Made by a program: the position numbers and the translations under genes | Origin: JAKOUY01 sp037045185 | Lineage (GTDB): Bacteria; Actinomycetota; Acidimicrobiia; Acidimicrobiales; Ilumatobacteraceae | NCBI GenBank assembly: GCA_037045185.1 | Contig: JBAOHQ010000003.1 | Span: 53,035-117,034 of the forward strand | Direction of reading: 5' to 3' | DNA length: 64,000 bases | The notes under the pieces: model-generated | Told to the model about the DNA's origin: nothing | Database searches by the model: none | Seen by the model: the letters and a program-made list of their open reading frames with translations, nothing else | In this document: positions 62,745-64,000 of the stretch, piece by piece | How the letters are laid out: each line of letters opens with the position of its first letter | How positions within the stretch are numbered: position 1 is the stretch's first letter

Positions 62745-63092
62745 GTGAAGGATCTGCGCGCGCTACCCGACCGTGTCAGATCGACGGCGATCGTGTTGGA
62801 CAACGGCGAGGTGATGTGGCCGTTCGACGCTGCGGTGGAAGCGATCACTTCGGTGGCGGCCGCTGGCGGATTGGTGCTCGGGCTGGACCTGAGAAGCGAT
62901 GGCCCTCAAGTGGAGCGTCAAGGACTCGCAACCGAGGTCCCAGTCGCCGAGTTCACACCTTCGGGCAATGGAGCAGACCGGATCGACGCCATGAACGAGG
63001 CACTCACCGCGCTTCGATCTCCGATGGTCATCGACCTGGTCGCGGACGGTTACGCCTGGGTCCTGATCACGTGGACCAGCGACCTGAGATGA
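62745..63092 (+). CDS. Small hypothetical protein
   Basis: 115 residues from GTG 62745, with GAGG eight bases upstream; the frame is open back to TTG 62676. It reads VKDLRALPDRVRSTAIVLDNGEVMWPFDAAVEAITSVAAAGGLVLGLDLRSDG ... VAEFTPSGNG ... MVIDLVADGYAWVLITWTSD. Alpha/beta in pattern, no known motif. Its size and place, next to DUF1963 and ankyrin genes, resemble immunity-type proteins, but this is inference. Confidence 0.6.
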   Translation: MKDLRALPDRVRSTAIVLDNGEVMWPFDAAVEAITSVAAAGGLVLGLDLRSDGPQVERQGLATEVPVAEFTPSGNGADRIDAMNEALTALRSPMVIDLVADGYAWVLITWTSDLR

Positions 63093-63210
63093 TCAAGATC
63101 AGATTCCCCACCGCCGATCGGCGAGCCGGGCACTGTCGTTAGGCCTGGAACCGACTTGCGAATCGCTCCCCCTCTGGCGCAGACTGGTCAAGCCTCGGGC
63201 AAGCGCCCCT

Positions 63211-63266
63211 GGAAGTGGACCCGGTTGCCTACCGGAAGGGTAGGGGAACCGGGTTCTGCGCTATTC
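63211..63266. repeat. Hairpin repeat, copy 1
   Basis: GGAAGTGGACCCGGTTGCC opens the unit. The arm ACCCGGTTGCCTACC (63219-63233) pairs with GGTAGGGGAACCGGGT (63239-63254), and the unit ends TTCTGCGCTATTC. It is the same element as 63325-63379, with the sequence between the two copies unrelated. Confidence 0.7.
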
Positions 63267-63324
63267 GGCTTGCGATTCGCGTCGGGCGGACGCATACTTG
63301 GTGTTGCTCACGGCCAGCGCTGTG

Positions 63325-63379
63325 GGAAGTGGACCCGGTTGCCAACCCTTTGGTTGGGGAGCCGGGTTCTGCGCTTTTC
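63325..63379. repeat. Hairpin repeat, copy 2
   Basis: The same unit as at 63211. The arm ACCCGGTTGCCAACC (63333-63347) pairs with GGTTGGGGAGCCGGGT (63352-63367). The T-A pair of copy 1 is replaced by A-T here, a compensatory change that supports an RNA or DNA hairpin. It abuts the stop of the DUF3800-like gene, so it may act as a terminator from either side. Confidence 0.7.
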
Positions 63380-63918
63380 AGACCTCGATGATCTGGGTCA
63401 GCTTCGTGCCGAGGAGATCCGACCAGCGAGGCCCGGCGCCCACGCTCCAGGCCACGCCGTCGGCGATCCAAAGCAGCGGCTCGTCGACTCCCCGCCGGTG
63501 CTCGAACACGAGGCGCGGCGCTCGTTGACGGTGTCGATGGATCGTGCGCTCGTCGTCCACGTCGTCCTGGCGACTCTCGATGACGAGTCGATCGACCGAT
63601 CGCAGCTGCAGCGCGCCCACGATGTAGGCCAGGCAGCGCGTGCGTGCCTGGAACTCGGTGACGCCGTGACGGCGGCGGCAGACCACGACGAACGACTCGA
63701 TCGTAAACGCAGCGAACGTCTCCAGCAGGACTTGTCGCCGCGAGTCGAGCTCTGCGTTGAAGTGCACCCGAGCTGCTCTTCGTCCCGGCCAGCGTGCCCA
63801 CATCGGCGCGCATCGCCGGCATGTCGTGAGCCTGCACCAGCACGCACGCCATGAGGTAGCGCTGGCCGCGGATCGACTCGTCGACGAAGGCGTCGGTGGG
63901 GCGGAACCGTCGGCTCAC
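63378..63918 (-). CDS. DUF3800-like protein (single-base frameshift)
   Basis: About 179 residues once joined. The N-terminal frame from GTG 63918 gives FRPTDAFVDESIRGQRYLMACVLVQAHDMPAMRADVGTL, where FVDES resembles the RNase H-like start of DUF3800 proteins. The second frame gives RAARVHFNAELDSRRQVLLETFAAFTIESFVVVCRRRHGV ... DRLVIESRQDDVDDERTI ... PLLWIADGVAWSVGAGPRW. The slip is at about 63770-63795; the span is 541 nt, one over a multiple of three. Its start overlaps the recombinase stop (AAGTGA). Role unknown; a nuclease function is a guess from the fold. Confidence 0.7.
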
Positions 63919-64000
63919 TTGCCATCTCCCTTCAAGATCTCGCCGAGGCCGGCAGCGACTGCTTGGTCGGCGGTGGCGAAGGCGTGGGCGTAGACGGCGA
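63915..64000 (-). CDS. C-terminus of a probable tyrosine recombinase/integrase (partial)
   Basis: The last 27 codons, entering from the right edge, read AVYAHAFATADQAVAAGLGEILKGDGK and stop at 63917-63915. The V-Y-A-H-x-F followed by an amphipathic helix is the usual end of phage-type integrases, where the Tyr is the nucleophile. Only the tail is visible, so the call is tentative. If right, it is the integrase of the element whose relaxase and excisionase lie to the left. Confidence 0.5.
   Translation of the reverse strand, partial: AVYAHAFATADQAVAAGLGEILKGDGK

Noticed and set aside
1..64000. CRISPR array, rRNA operon or prophage structural genes
   Set aside because: I saw no regularly spaced identical repeats with unique spacers, no rRNA-like sequence, and no capsid, portal, terminase or tail genes.

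Overview
The window is GC-rich bacterial DNA with dense, mostly overlapping genes and many GTG starts. Gene content points to an actinobacterium, probably class Acidimicrobiia. The evidence is the gene run argS-lysA-hom-thrC ... rho-rpmE-prfA-prmC ... rpiB-glyA, a homodimeric AceE, a DUF222/HNH nuclease, a DUF4242 protein, a SARP-type activator and a mycothiol-type DinB enzyme. Class-level placement is inference from gene content only.

Positions 1-21.1 kb form a core block, mostly on the minus strand: argS, lysA, hom and thrC, then rho, rpmE, an unknown gene, prfA, prmC, rpiB, glyA and a membrane protein that runs off the left edge. Set into it are a plus-strand nucleoside hydrolase, S9 peptidase and TerB-like set, a DUF222/HNH gene, two lipoproteins with a secreted phospholipase A2, and a MerR regulator with a visible MerR-type promoter. 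A tRNA-Arg(CCG) lies at 21.6 kb. From 21.8 to 30.1 kb are ordinary metabolic genes (PhyH-like, LysE, MFS, acyl-CoA dehydrogenase, hemolysin III, RNase HI, aceE).

Positions 30.2-49.2 kb form a cell-surface polysaccharide locus. It holds a membrane phosphoglycosyltransferase, two GT2 enzymes, a CgeB-like/GT2 fusion, a UDP-sugar dehydrogenase, a sugar O-methyltransferase-like enzyme, a 1012-residue three-module glycosyltransferase, galE, the full dTDP-L-rhamnose set (rmlA, rmlC, rmlB, rmlD) and a sulfotransferase. Together they suggest a rhamnose-containing, possibly O-methylated and sulfated, surface glycan. A small SARP, GNAT, DUF4242 and FMN-reductase module (49.2-52.8 kb) is flanked by two copies of a conserved hairpin.

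From about 52.9 kb the window is accessory. The edge is marked by the last ~30 codons of a destroyed acyl-CoA dehydrogenase. Then come a CTAGGG-rich gap, a two-gene operon with a predicted PD-(D/E)XK nuclease (the best candidate for an undescribed, possibly defensive, system), a MobF relaxase-helicase, an excisionase-like HTH gene preceded by a 12-bp iteron array, an ankyrin gene with a small partner, a DUF1963 gene split by an IS110-family element (with a candidate bridge RNA), a small unknown gene, two hairpin repeats, a DUF3800-like gene and the C-terminus of a probable tyrosine recombinase at the right edge. This looks like an integrative mobilizable element.

A caution runs through the window. 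At least nine conserved genes, including rho and prfA, are each broken by a single-base shift in a G/C-rich run, and a tenth shift would explain a convergent overlap at 37.8 kb. This pattern fits residual sequencing indels better than biology. Frameshifted genes are therefore annotated as whole genes with the shift noted.
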